NCBI RefSeq assembly: GCF_003605575.1
Contig: NZ_QKNY01000003.1
Location: forward strand, 151,875-215,874
Direction of reading: 5' to 3'
Source of the DNA: Halonotius aquaticus
Lineage (GTDB): Archaea > Halobacteriota > Halobacteria > Halobacteriales > Haloferacaceae
DNA length: 64,000 nucleotides
Shown one piece after another: positions 8,163-16,169 of the stretch. Made by a program: the position numbers and the translations under genes. Positions within the stretch are counted from its first letter, which is position 1. Every line of letters begins with the position of its first letter. A model generated the notes under the pieces. It saw nothing but the letters and a program-made list of their open reading frames with translations, had not been told where the DNA came from and searched no databases.

Positions 8163-9335
8163 ATGCTTGACGGCGTCAACGTCGCCTTGGGCGTCACCGG
8201 CAGCATCGCCGCGGTGAAAACCGTCGAACTCGCCCACGAGCTCCGCCGACAGGGCGCGAGCGTCCGTGCGTTGATGAGCGATAGCGCCCACGGGATCATC
8301 CACCCGTGGGCCCTCGAATTCGCGACCGAGCGCGACGTTGTCACCGAGATCACCGGCCGCGTCGAACACGTCGATCTCTGCGGCCGCGACGGCTGGGCAG
8401 ACGTGTTGCTGATCGCGCCGGCAACCGCAAACACCGTCGGCAAGGTTGCGGGCGCGGTCGACGACACGCCGGTGACAACCGCCGCGACCACTGCCCTCGG
8501 CGCCGATGTTCCAGTTGTCATCGCCCCCGCAATGCACGAACCCATGTACGACCACCCTGGCGTCCTCGATGCCATCGACCGCGTCGAATCGTGGGGCGTC
8601 GAGTTCGTCGATCCCCGCATCGAGGAGGGGAAGGCCAAGATCGCCACCGCCGAAGCCATGGTCACCGCGCTCGCCCGCGCGACGACGCCGCAGGATCTTG
8701 CCGACCGCCATCTCGTCGTCACCGGCGGCGCGACCAGCGAGGCAATCGACCCGATCCGCGTGCTGACCAACCGGGCGTCGGGCCGCACCGGTCGCGCGGT
8801 CGCCCGCGTCTGTGCGATTCGGGGCGCCGACGTGACACTGATCCACGACGGCCCCGACGTGCATTACGCTGATGTGGTCGAAATCGAGAGCGCCGCAGAG
8901 ATGCTGGCCGCGGCCGATGCCGCCTGCGAGGATGCCGACGCGATGGTCTCGGCGGCGGCCATCGGCGACTACACCGTCCAGGAGGCGTCCGCAAAACTCC
9001 GCTCCGGGGAGGCCCGCACACTGGAGTTAGAGCCGACGCCGAAGGTGTTGGATTCGATTCGACAGGGTCACCCCGACCTCCCCTTGGTCGGCTTCAAGGC
9101 TGAGACGACCGGCGATGACGACGCTCTGCTCGAACAGGCGGTCGCGCTCCGTGATCGGATCGATCTTAGCTTCGTCGTCGCCAACGACGCGACGGTGATG
9201 GGCGAAACCGACACCCGCGCGCTGTTGGTCGACCGTGGGGTCGAGTCAGTCGCCGACTGTGAGGTCGTCGAAGGGCCGAAGCCCCTGCTCGGTGATCGGA
9301 TCGCCAGCCGGCTCGCGAGACTGCTCGGCGAGTAA
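8163..9335 (+). CDS. coaBC: Bifunctional phosphopantothenoylcysteine decarboxylase / phosphopantothenate-cysteine ligase
   Basis: 390 aa from ATG 8163. N-terminal flavoprotein (CoaC) half with GVTGSIAAVKTVELAHEL, the substrate-region PAMHEPMYDHPG and the APATANTVGKVA segment; C-terminal ligase (CoaB) half from about 185 with VTGGATSEAIDPIRVLTNRASGR and the VSAAAIGDYTV block. It performs two consecutive steps of coenzyme A synthesis from 4'-phosphopantothenate. An in-frame ATG 19 codons upstream overlaps the preceding flavoprotein gene and is not favoured. The two genes lie 44 bp apart on the same strand. Confidence 0.95.
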   Translation: MLDGVNVALGVTGSIAAVKTVELAHELRRQGASVRALMSDSAHGIIHPWALEFATERDVVTEITGRVEHVDLCGRDGWADVLLIAPATANTVGKVAGAVDDTPVTTAATTALGADVPVVIAPAMHEPMYDHPGVLDAIDRVESWGVEFVDPRIEEGKAKIATAEAMVTALARATTPQDLADRHLVVTGGATSEAIDPIRVLTNRASGRTGRAVARVCAIRGADVTLIHDGPDVHYADVVEIESAAEMLAAADAACEDADAMVSAAAIGDYTVQEASAKLRSGEARTLELEPTPKVLDSIRQGHPDLPLVGFKAETTGDDDALLEQAVALRDRIDLSFVVANDATVMGETDTRALLVDRGVESVADCEVVEGPKPLLGDRIASRLARLLGE

Positions 9336-9500
9336 CTGATCAGACACCGCTCGGCGGGTTATTGAACAGACAGGTAGTATCTCGACAGATTACTCACAAA
9401 CCAACAGTTGACACACCCGCTTTTCGAAACTCCGACTCATCCGACAGCCGAGATAAGAATAGTTTTGAGGCGTCCCCGACTTCCCCCGACTAAGACCAGT

Positions 9501-9551
9501 ATGACGTTCGGACAACCCTCGGACGCGCCGGACGGAGTGACCGGGCGATGA
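9501..9551 (+). CDS. 16-codon upstream reading frame coupled to mnhE
   Basis: ATG at 9501 opens a frame encoding MTFGQPSDAPDGVTGR that ends in TGA at 9549-9551, overlapping the mnhE ATG (9548-9550) in an ATGA arrangement. It is the first reading frame of the Mrp antiporter operon. Such an overlap suggests translational coupling: ribosomes terminating here would reinitiate at mnhE. Whether the peptide matters is unknown. It could be chance, since the region is GC-rich, but the exact ATGA junction matches the style of the other junctions in the operon. Confidence 0.4.
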   Translation: MTFGQPSDAPDGVTGR

Positions 9552-10693
9552 CGACCCCCGAGTCGGGGATCATCGTCCCCGTCAAACGCTCGGCGACCCT
9601 CCGCCAGACTGTCGGCTACGTGATCGGAGACGCACTCGACCGGGCCGCCGACGGCGACGTGGCCGTCGTCCACTTCGTCTCGGTGGCCTCGTGGCGTGCC
9701 GAAGACCCCGGCTCCGACCGCGAGCGACAGCGCGCGGTCGACCTCCTTGAGCAGGTCGAAACGTGGGCCGGCTTCGAACTCGACGAGGCCGACACCGACA
9801 GCGACACAGTCACTATCGAAACCGCAGTGATCGGCGACACCGACTACCTGTTCAGCCCGGAGGACTACGCCGACCTGCTCACCGAGTACGCCGAGCAACA
9901 CGGCCTCGGACGCGTCGTCGTCGACCCCGAATACTCGCTTGTCGGCCACACGACGCTGGTAGAGCCCTTGGAGTTCGAACTCGCCCAGCGCGATCTCGCT
10001 ATCGAGGAGGCCCCGGTCGACCGCCCGACACGCCGCGGTCGATTGGTCAGCCGGACCACGCCGGCCCGCTTTCTCACGCTGTTCGGCACCTCGATGCTGT
10101 TCTATCAGGTGCTTGGCGGGTTTAGCGGGCTGTTCGATCTCGTGACGGGCGTCGCGACCGCGCTGATCGTCGCCACAACGTTGTCGAGTGTGAGTTTCTA
10201 CCGTGATCCAACGCTTCGGGAGTCGCCAAAACGCGTCCTCCGCGGCGTCATCTACGTGCCGTATCTCCTCTATGAGATCGTCGTTTCGAATCTCGTCGTC
10301 GCCCGCGTGATCCTCGATCCGCGCCTCGATATCGATCCACGGCTCACGAAAGTTCGGGTGTTCGTGGGTTCGGGGTTCCCGCTGACGACGCTGGCAAACA
10401 GCATCACGCTGACACCGGGGACGCTGACGGTGAAAGCCGACGATCAAGAGCTCTACGTCCACTCACTGGTGCCGTTCGCCCGCGAGGGGCTGTTCGACGG
10501 CGCGTTAGAACGCTGGGTTCGGTTCGTGTTCTACGGCCGGGAAGCAGCTCGCTTCCCGTCGCCGCGTGATCGTGGCGACACCGAAGTGCTACAGGATCCG
10601 GGTGTAGACGAGCCGGCGAACGGCGAACCCGAAGCCGTCGCCGACGGCGGCGTCGATTGTAGTGGTGACGATACACAGGAGGGCGACCAATGA
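9548..10693 (+). CDS. mnhE: Mrp cation/proton antiporter subunit E with N-terminal USP-like domain
   Basis: 381 aa. Residues 1-150 form a soluble alpha/beta domain resembling a universal stress protein fold (IIVPVKRSATLRQTVGYVIGDAL, VAVVHFVS, VVDPEYSLVGHTTLVEPLEFEL). Residues about 175-340 are the membrane MnhE domain (two helices near 180-220, then SPKRVLRGVIYVPYLLYEIVVSNLVVARVILDP and NSITLTPGTLTV). The C-terminus is an acidic tail. It is the first full gene of a nine-gene operon and its stop overlaps mnhF in ATGA. Subunit E is an accessory membrane component of Mrp Na+(or K+)/H+ antiporters. The N-terminal fusion is typical of haloarchaeal versions. Confidence 0.9.
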   Translation: MTTPESGIIVPVKRSATLRQTVGYVIGDALDRAADGDVAVVHFVSVASWRAEDPGSDRERQRAVDLLEQVETWAGFELDEADTDSDTVTIETAVIGDTDYLFSPEDYADLLTEYAEQHGLGRVVVDPEYSLVGHTTLVEPLEFELAQRDLAIEEAPVDRPTRRGRLVSRTTPARFLTLFGTSMLFYQVLGGFSGLFDLVTGVATALIVATTLSSVSFYRDPTLRESPKRVLRGVIYVPYLLYEIVVSNLVVARVILDPRLDIDPRLTKVRVFVGSGFPLTTLANSITLTPGTLTVKADDQELYVHSLVPFAREGLFDGALERWVRFVFYGREAARFPSPRDRGDTEVLQDPGVDEPANGEPEAVADGGVDCSGDDTQEGDQ

Positions 10694-10995
10694 GTGTCGC
10701 CGACGCCGCGCTGATCGCCGGCTACACCGTCGGCGACGGCCTGTTGATCGCGGCGACGCTGTTCGTCACGCTGGCTATCGCCATGCTGTATCGGGCGATC
10801 ATGGGGCCGACCAATCAGGATCGCGTCCTCGCGGTCAACGTCCTCGGCACCAACACGGTCGTCATTCTTGCGTTGCTGGGGGCGGCCCTCGGCGAGCCGT
10901 GGTTCCTCGATATCGCGCTCGTCTACGCATTACTGAACTTCCTGATGTCGGTTGCCATCTCGAAGTTCACTGTCGAGCGGGGTGGAGTCATATGA
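10690..10995 (+). CDS. mnhF: Mrp antiporter subunit F
   Basis: 101 aa, three hydrophobic helices (about 10-32, 48-68, 72-92). The segment LYRAIMGPTNQDRVLAVNVLGTNTVV is the signature of MnhF/MrpF, matching the family's RxxxGPTxxDRxxA core. It overlaps both neighbours by 4 bp (ATGA). It is a small membrane subunit of the hetero-oligomeric Mrp complex. Confidence 0.92.
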   Translation: MSVADAALIAGYTVGDGLLIAATLFVTLAIAMLYRAIMGPTNQDRVLAVNVLGTNTVVILALLGAALGEPWFLDIALVYALLNFLMSVAISKFTVERGGVI

Positions 10996-11312
10996 TCACC
11001 ACCGTTCGGATCGGGCTCATCGCGGTCTTCGTCGCGCTGGGCCTGTTTTTCACGTTCGTCTCGGCGACCGGCGTGATCCGGCTCCCGGACGTGTTCTCGC
11101 GGGCCCACACCGCCTCGCAAGCCGACACGCTGGGCGCTGGCTTCGCGCTCGCGGCGGTCGCGCTGACGATTGGCTGGGGCCCAACAGCGGTTAAAACGGT
11201 GCTCCTGCTGTTTTTCATCTTCGTCACCAACCCGACGGCCGCCCACGCCATCGCACGGGCCGCCTACGAGGAGGGCGTCGAGCCGTGGACAAAGGGGGAT
11301 GAGCGACGATGA
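10992..11312 (+). CDS. mnhG: Mrp antiporter subunit G
   Basis: 106 aa from ATG 10992, which overlaps the mnhF stop in ATGA and therefore fixes the start over the longer frame. Three helices; the middle contains GVIRLPDVFSRAHTASQADTLGAG, the classic MnhG motif (RLPDxxxRxHAxxKxxTLG). The C-terminal helix is followed by a short polar tail. It is a required small membrane subunit of the Mrp complex. It overlaps the next gene by 4 bp. Confidence 0.93.
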   Translation: MITTVRIGLIAVFVALGLFFTFVSATGVIRLPDVFSRAHTASQADTLGAGFALAAVALTIGWGPTAVKTVLLLFFIFVTNPTAAHAIARAAYEEGVEPWTKGDERR

Positions 11313-11902
11313 GCGTCGCTGCTCCGCAGCTCGCCGGCTTGGTGCCGCTGCAGAGCGTCGGCATCACGCCTATCGAGGCGTCGCTGTTCGTCTTCGTCCT
11401 GCTCACGGCTGTCCTGACCGCGCTGTTTCGGGACGTCCTCGCCTCGATTGTGGTCTTCGCGGCCTACAGTCTCGGCTTGGCCCTGCTGTACACGTTCTAC
11501 CGTGCGCCCGATGTGGGGCTGACTGAGGCTGCAATCGGGGCCGGTGTCACCACCGTCTTCCTGCTGTTGACGATTGCGAAGACGACGCGACCGGCGACCG
11601 ACGCCCGCTTCGAGGCGATCAACTGGCCCGCCGTCGGCGTCTGTGGGCTGTTCGTCCTCGTCGTCGCCGCGACGCTGCCGGCGTTCCCGGCGGTCGGCGA
11701 TCCCGCCTCGCCGATCCTCGCGAACGCCGACGTGACCGGCTACTACCTCGCCAACGCCTACGACGAGACCGGCGCGGAAAACGCCGTCACCGCCGTTCTG
11801 GCGGCCTACCGCGGGTTCGATACCTTCGGCGAGGCAATCGTCGTCTTCGCCGCGGGCATCGCCAGCCTGCTGGTGCTCGGGCGGGAGGTGTTCACCGCAT
11901 GA
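11309..11902 (+). CDS. Mrp antiporter DUF4040/MbhD-MbhE-like subunit (MnhA C-terminal equivalent)
   Basis: 197 aa membrane protein. Residues 20-95 match the MbhD/DUF4040 domain (LLTAVLTALFRDVLASIVVFAAYSLGLALLYTFYRAPDVGLTEAAIGAG), the part that in bacteria is fused to the end of the large MnhA. The remainder has two further helices as in MbhE, with an extracellular-looking loop (YLANAYDETGAENAVTAVLAAYRGFDTFGEA). So the bacterial MrpA C-terminus exists here as a free subunit. It overlaps both neighbours by 4 bp. Confidence 0.88.
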   Translation: MSVAAPQLAGLVPLQSVGITPIEASLFVFVLLTAVLTALFRDVLASIVVFAAYSLGLALLYTFYRAPDVGLTEAAIGAGVTTVFLLLTIAKTTRPATDARFEAINWPAVGVCGLFVLVVAATLPAFPAVGDPASPILANADVTGYYLANAYDETGAENAVTAVLAAYRGFDTFGEAIVVFAAGIASLLVLGREVFTA

Positions 11903-12570
11903 GCAGCGACCGACTCAACGGCGATACGTCATCTGACACCCGCGTTGCCCGCCAACGGCCGCTCTACAGCGAGAGCCAAGTCATCATGACGACGGTCAAA
12001 GCGGTCATCCCGTTCGTGTTGACCTACGGGCTGTTCATCACGTTCCACGGGACGAGTTCGCCCGGCGGCGGGTTCCAGGGCGGCGCGCTCATCGCGTCGG
12101 TCGTGTTGATGATCGCCTTCGCCTTCGGGATCGAGTCGACGCGGACGTGGCTTTCGAACACGCTCGTCGTCCTCCTCGCAACGCTCGGCGTGGCGATCTT
12201 CGCCGGCATCGCCCTCGTCCCGATGGCACTCGGCGAGAACTTCCTCGATTACACCGCCTACTACCCCGTCCTCGGGGACGTACTCGGCCTCAAGGAGTAC
12301 GAGTTCGTCAAATACGGGATGGAGGCCGTCGAGATCGGCGGCATCGCCTTCATCGTTTCGGGTGTCTTGATGGGGCTGTTCTTCGCACTGGCGGCCGGCA
12401 TGACGCCGCCGAGCAGCACCGACACCGATGCCGACACAGCGGCAGATACCGGTGCCGACACGGCGTCGGAGTCGTCCGGCGATGTCGCTAGCGGCGATGC
12501 CGAAACCCCTGGCGACGATGGCGACACAGCCGCTGCTGGCAACGACGAGCAGGCAGGTGAGACCCAATGA
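11899..12570 (+). CDS. mnhB: Mrp antiporter subunit B
   Basis: 223 aa. After a short polar N-terminus it has the MnhB signature: TVKAVIPFVLTYGLFITFHGTSSPGGGFQGGALIA, then helices near 70-90, 98-118 and 150-172. The last ~50 residues are a very acidic, low-complexity tail rich in Asp, Thr, Ala and Gly, probably cytoplasmic and a haloadaptation. MnhB is a membrane subunit of the antiporter. Coupled by 4-bp overlaps to both neighbours. Confidence 0.92.
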   Translation: MSSDRLNGDTSSDTRVARQRPLYSESQVIMTTVKAVIPFVLTYGLFITFHGTSSPGGGFQGGALIASVVLMIAFAFGIESTRTWLSNTLVVLLATLGVAIFAGIALVPMALGENFLDYTAYYPVLGDVLGLKEYEFVKYGMEAVEIGGIAFIVSGVLMGLFFALAAGMTPPSSTDTDADTAADTGADTASESSGDVASGDAETPGDDGDTAAAGNDEQAGETQ

Positions 12571-12935
12571 CTGATTTCCTTGGCGTGGTGACGACGCGAC
12601 ACGCCTACGCGCTGTTCGTCCTGCTGTCGGCTATCGGGCTCTACATGATGATCGCAAACGAGAACCTCGTCAAGAAGATTATCGGCCTCAATATGTTCCA
12701 GACCGGCGTCTTCCTGTTTTTCGTCACCTCGGCCTACCGGATCGGCGGCGCGGCCCCGATTGTCACCGAGGGCGGCGGCCCCTACGTCAGCCCGCTGCCG
12801 CAGGTGATCGTCCTGACGGCGATTGTCGTCGGCATCAGCCTCACGGCGGTCGGCCTCGCGCTCACGATCCGGCTCTACAGCGAGTACGGCACCCTGCGTG
12901 CCGACGCGCTCCGGGAGGTGATCGGCGATGAGTGA
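12567..12935 (+). CDS. mnhC: Mrp antiporter subunit C (NuoK-like)
   Basis: 122 aa with three helices (about 8-30, 35-58, 80-102). The sequence LYMMIANENLVKKIIGLNMFQTGVFLFFV is the NuoK/MnhC core, and DALPQVIVLTAIVVG has its usual counterpart here (SPLPQVIVLTAIVVGIS). It forms part of the proton/cation path together with the D-type subunits. It overlaps mnhD by 8 bp. Confidence 0.93.
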   Translation: MTDFLGVVTTRHAYALFVLLSAIGLYMMIANENLVKKIIGLNMFQTGVFLFFVTSAYRIGGAAPIVTEGGGPYVSPLPQVIVLTAIVVGISLTAVGLALTIRLYSEYGTLRADALREVIGDE

Positions 12936-14493
12936 CGCCCTCCTCCCGCTGTTGATTGCCATTCCGCTGTTGGCAGCGGTCTTCCCGCTGCTGTTGGGAC
13001 TTCGCTTCGACAGCGCTGGCTGGCCGGTGGCGATGGCAACGTCACTGCTCGTCGCCGCGCTCGCCGTGCGGTTCACGTGGGCGGTCTCGCCGGCCAGCAG
13101 CGGCCCCCAGCGACTCGTCCACGACCTCGCTGGCTACCCCGCCCCGTACGGGATCGAACTCGTCGGCGACGGCCTGTCGGCGATCCTCGTACTCCTCATC
13201 AGCGTTGTTGCCGTTGCTGTCCTCATCTACGCCCGGACGACCGGCCCCGACAGCAACGCCTTCTACAGCGGTTTCCTGCTGTTGACCGGTGGGCTGCTCG
13301 GGATGGCACTGACCGGTGACCTGTTCAACCTCTTCGTCTTCCTCGAAATCGTCGGGCTGGTGAGCTACGCGCTGATCGCCAGCAGTGACGACGGCCGGGC
13401 GGCCTACGGCGCGCTCAAATACCTTTTCCTCGGGACGACGGGCGCGTCACTGTACCTGATCGGCGTCGGCTACGCCTTCGTCGCCACCGGGACGCTCAAC
13501 ATGCGCGATATGGCGAGTGAACTCGCCGCCCTCGGCTACGGTGATCCGCTCGTCCAAGCCGCCTTCGGCTTCATCCTCGTCGGCTTCATGCTGAAAATCG
13601 CCATCTTCCCGCTGCATACTTGGCAGCCCGATGCCTACACTTACGCGCCGGATACCGTCTCGGCGTTCATTTCCGCGCTCGTGTCGACGACGGCGGCCTA
13701 CGCGCTCATCCGGATCGCCTACGACGTGTTCACGGTCGACTTTTTCGCAGCGAACCCACTGATTACCGACGCCGTCCTACTCGTCGCCTCGGTCAGCATC
13801 GTCGTTGGCAGCCTGCTGGCCTTGCTGCAAACTGAACTCAAACGCATCTTCGCGTACTCCTCGGTCGCCCAGTTCGGCATGATCCTTGCAGCAATCGGTC
13901 TCCAGAGCGAAACCGCGCTGTTCGGCGCGGTCATCCACCTCGTCGGCCACGGACTGATGAAGGCCACGCTGTTCATGGGCGCGGGCGTCCTCTCCTCGGC
14001 CTACGGAGCCCAGACCGTCGCCGACTACGCCGGTCTCGCCAAGCGCGCGCCGATCACGTCAGGGATGATGGCGGTCGCCGGCCTCGCGCTCGTTGGGATT
14101 CCGCCCTCGGTCGGTACGCTCGGCAAGTGGTTCATCGCCCTTGGCGCGGTCGAGGCGGGCTCGTGGGGCGTCGCCGCGGTGATCTTCATCAGCACGCTGT
14201 TGACGCTGACGTACATCGGCCGGCTGCTCGAAGCCCTGTACTTCACCCAGCCCGCGACTGACGACGACACCGGCGTCGCTGGCGATACTGGCGATGCGAC
14301 TGACGACGGTTCAATCGTTGCCGATGGCGGTGCCGATTCGTCGACTGCCGCCGGCCTCGACGACGTTGTACCCGTCGCGACCGAACGCGTCGTGGTCGTC
14401 GTCGTCCTCGCGCTGTCGACGGTCGCGCTGTTCGGCGCGGCCGGCCTGTTTGCGGAGCTGCTTGACCCCGTCTTCGGGAGGTTCTTCCAATGA
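12928..14493 (+). CDS. mnhD: Mrp antiporter subunit D (proton-translocating, NuoM/N-like), first copy
   Basis: 521 aa, about 13-14 helices. Conserved features of the proton-translocating antiporter family are visible: TGDLFNLFVFLEIVGLVSYALIA with the membrane-buried glutamate, KIAIFPLHTWQPDAYTYAPDTVSAFIS, and QTELKRIFAYSSVAQFGMI with the broken-helix lysine. A roughly 45-residue acidic loop (about residues 430-475, rich in Asp, Gly and Ala) precedes the final helix and is longer than I expect in bacterial MnhD. It overlaps both neighbours. Ion (Na+ or K+) cannot be told from sequence. Confidence 0.92.
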   Translation: MSDALLPLLIAIPLLAAVFPLLLGLRFDSAGWPVAMATSLLVAALAVRFTWAVSPASSGPQRLVHDLAGYPAPYGIELVGDGLSAILVLLISVVAVAVLIYARTTGPDSNAFYSGFLLLTGGLLGMALTGDLFNLFVFLEIVGLVSYALIASSDDGRAAYGALKYLFLGTTGASLYLIGVGYAFVATGTLNMRDMASELAALGYGDPLVQAAFGFILVGFMLKIAIFPLHTWQPDAYTYAPDTVSAFISALVSTTAAYALIRIAYDVFTVDFFAANPLITDAVLLVASVSIVVGSLLALLQTELKRIFAYSSVAQFGMILAAIGLQSETALFGAVIHLVGHGLMKATLFMGAGVLSSAYGAQTVADYAGLAKRAPITSGMMAVAGLALVGIPPSVGTLGKWFIALGAVEAGSWGVAAVIFISTLLTLTYIGRLLEALYFTQPATDDDTGVAGDTGDATDDGSIVADGGADSSTAAGLDDVVPVATERVVVVVVLALSTVALFGAAGLFAELLDPVFGRFFQ

Positions 14494-16169
14494 CTGAAAT
14501 CGCCGCGGTTCGACCATTGGCTGCCGTCCTCGTATCGTTCGTCGCCGCCGGGCTGATCCTCGTTTCCGGCCGCCGGCCGAACCTCAGAGAGGCGTGGACG
14601 ATCCTCGCGTCGGTGTCGATGTTCGGCCTCGTCGCCAGCATGGTGCCGGCCGCCCTCGACGGCGACATCCTCGTCACCAACCTCGGCACTATCGTCCCCG
14701 GCATCGATTTCCTCCTCCGGGCCGACCCGCTGGGCGTCCTGTTCGCCTCCCTCGCTAGCTTGCTGTGGATCGTCACCAGCTTCTATAGCATCGGCTATAT
14801 GCGCGGCCTCGACGAGGACAATCAGACCCGGTATTTCGCCTCGTTTGCCGTCTCGGTCGCCGCCGCCGTCGGCATCGCCTTCTCGGGCAACCTCCTGACG
14901 ATCTTCGTCTTCTACGAGGTGCTCTCGGTCGCAACGTACCCGCTCGTCGCCCACGACGAAACCGAGGAAGCGCGGGCCGCGGGCCGCAAGTATCTCGCCT
15001 ACACCTTCTTCGGCGGCGGGGTGTTGGTGCTGGCCGGGACAACGCTGGTCTACTGGCTCGCCGGAACGGTTGATTTCACACCGGGCGGAATCACCGCCCT
15101 CGCCAACGCCGACCCGACGGCGGCGACCCTTGCGTTCATCGTCCTCGCGGTCGGCTTCGGCGTCAAAGCCGGGTTGATGCCGCTCCACCAGTGGCTCCCG
15201 GAGGCGATGGTCGCGCCGACGCCGGTGTCTGGCCTCCTACACGCGGTCGCGGTCGTCAAAAGCGGTGTCTTCGGCATCGCCCGCGTCGTCCTCGACGTGT
15301 TCGGCCCCGAGACGCTGGCCGCGCTCGGCCCCGACCGCTTCGGTGACCTCGGGATCGCGCTGCCGCTGGCCGCGCTGGCGGCGATTACGCTTACCGTCGC
15401 CAGCATCATCGCCCTGCGGAAGGATCACCTCAAACGCCGGCTGGCCTATTCAACAATTAGCCAGCTCTCCTACATCGTCCTCGGGCTCGCACTGCTGGAG
15501 GGTGACGCGCTGATCGGCGGGCTGCTCCACATCCCTGCTCACGCGTTCATGAAGCTCACCCTGTTCTTCTGTGCGGGGATCATCCACGTCGAAACTCATA
15601 CCGACTACATCAGCGAGATGGCCGGCATCGGCAAGCGGATGCCACTGACGATGCTGGCCTTCGGCGTCGCCGCTGCGGGGATGGCCGGCATTCCGCTGGT
15701 CGCCGGCTTCGTCAGCAAGTGGTACATCGTGATCGGAGCCTTCGAGGGCGGCAACGGGATCTTCGCGGGCGTGCTGTTGCTCTCGGGGATTCTCAACATC
15801 GCGTACTTCTGGCCCATCGTCTACCAGGCATTCTTCGAGACGCCCGATGATACCGACGAGAAACCGCTGGTCGAAGGCCCCTATGGCGGCCGCGACCGCG
15901 TGGTTGCTGATGGCGGCGACGCTGCCGATCACGCTGTCGACGATCATCATGCTGACAGCGATCACGACGATGGCCACCACCACGGCGGCCCACCAGCGGG
16001 CGGCTGGGAAACCCGCGACTGGCGCGGCGGCGAGAGCACGTGGTTCATGCTCGGCCCGATCCTGACGGCGGCCTCGCTGTCGCTAATTTTGGGGGTCGTG
16101 CCCCATACCGCCGTCTTCCTCCGAATCGTCGAGACCATCGTCGGGAATCTACCGGGGGTGATGGGCTGA
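14490..16169 (+). CDS. Mrp antiporter D/A-type subunit, second copy, with His-rich loop
   Basis: 559 aa, about 14 helices, same proton-translocating family: NLLTIFVFYEVLSVATYPLVAHDET with the buried glutamate, KAGLMPLHQWLPEAMVAPTPVSGLLHAVAVVKSG (closer to NuoL/MnhA than copy one), and RKDHLKRRLAYSTISQLSYI. Between the last two helices a soluble loop contains a cluster of histidines and aspartates (coding positions about 15929-15984, DHAVDDHHADSDHDDGHHH), which could bind metal ions or act as a proton buffer. Coupled to its neighbours by overlaps of 4 bp and 1 bp. Confidence 0.9.
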   Translation: MTEIAAVRPLAAVLVSFVAAGLILVSGRRPNLREAWTILASVSMFGLVASMVPAALDGDILVTNLGTIVPGIDFLLRADPLGVLFASLASLLWIVTSFYSIGYMRGLDEDNQTRYFASFAVSVAAAVGIAFSGNLLTIFVFYEVLSVATYPLVAHDETEEARAAGRKYLAYTFFGGGVLVLAGTTLVYWLAGTVDFTPGGITALANADPTAATLAFIVLAVGFGVKAGLMPLHQWLPEAMVAPTPVSGLLHAVAVVKSGVFGIARVVLDVFGPETLAALGPDRFGDLGIALPLAALAAITLTVASIIALRKDHLKRRLAYSTISQLSYIVLGLALLEGDALIGGLLHIPAHAFMKLTLFFCAGIIHVETHTDYISEMAGIGKRMPLTMLAFGVAAAGMAGIPLVAGFVSKWYIVIGAFEGGNGIFAGVLLLSGILNIAYFWPIVYQAFFETPDDTDEKPLVEGPYGGRDRVVADGGDAADHAVDDHHADSDHDDGHHHGGPPAGGWETRDWRGGESTWFMLGPILTAASLSLILGVVPHTAVFLRIVETIVGNLPGVMG

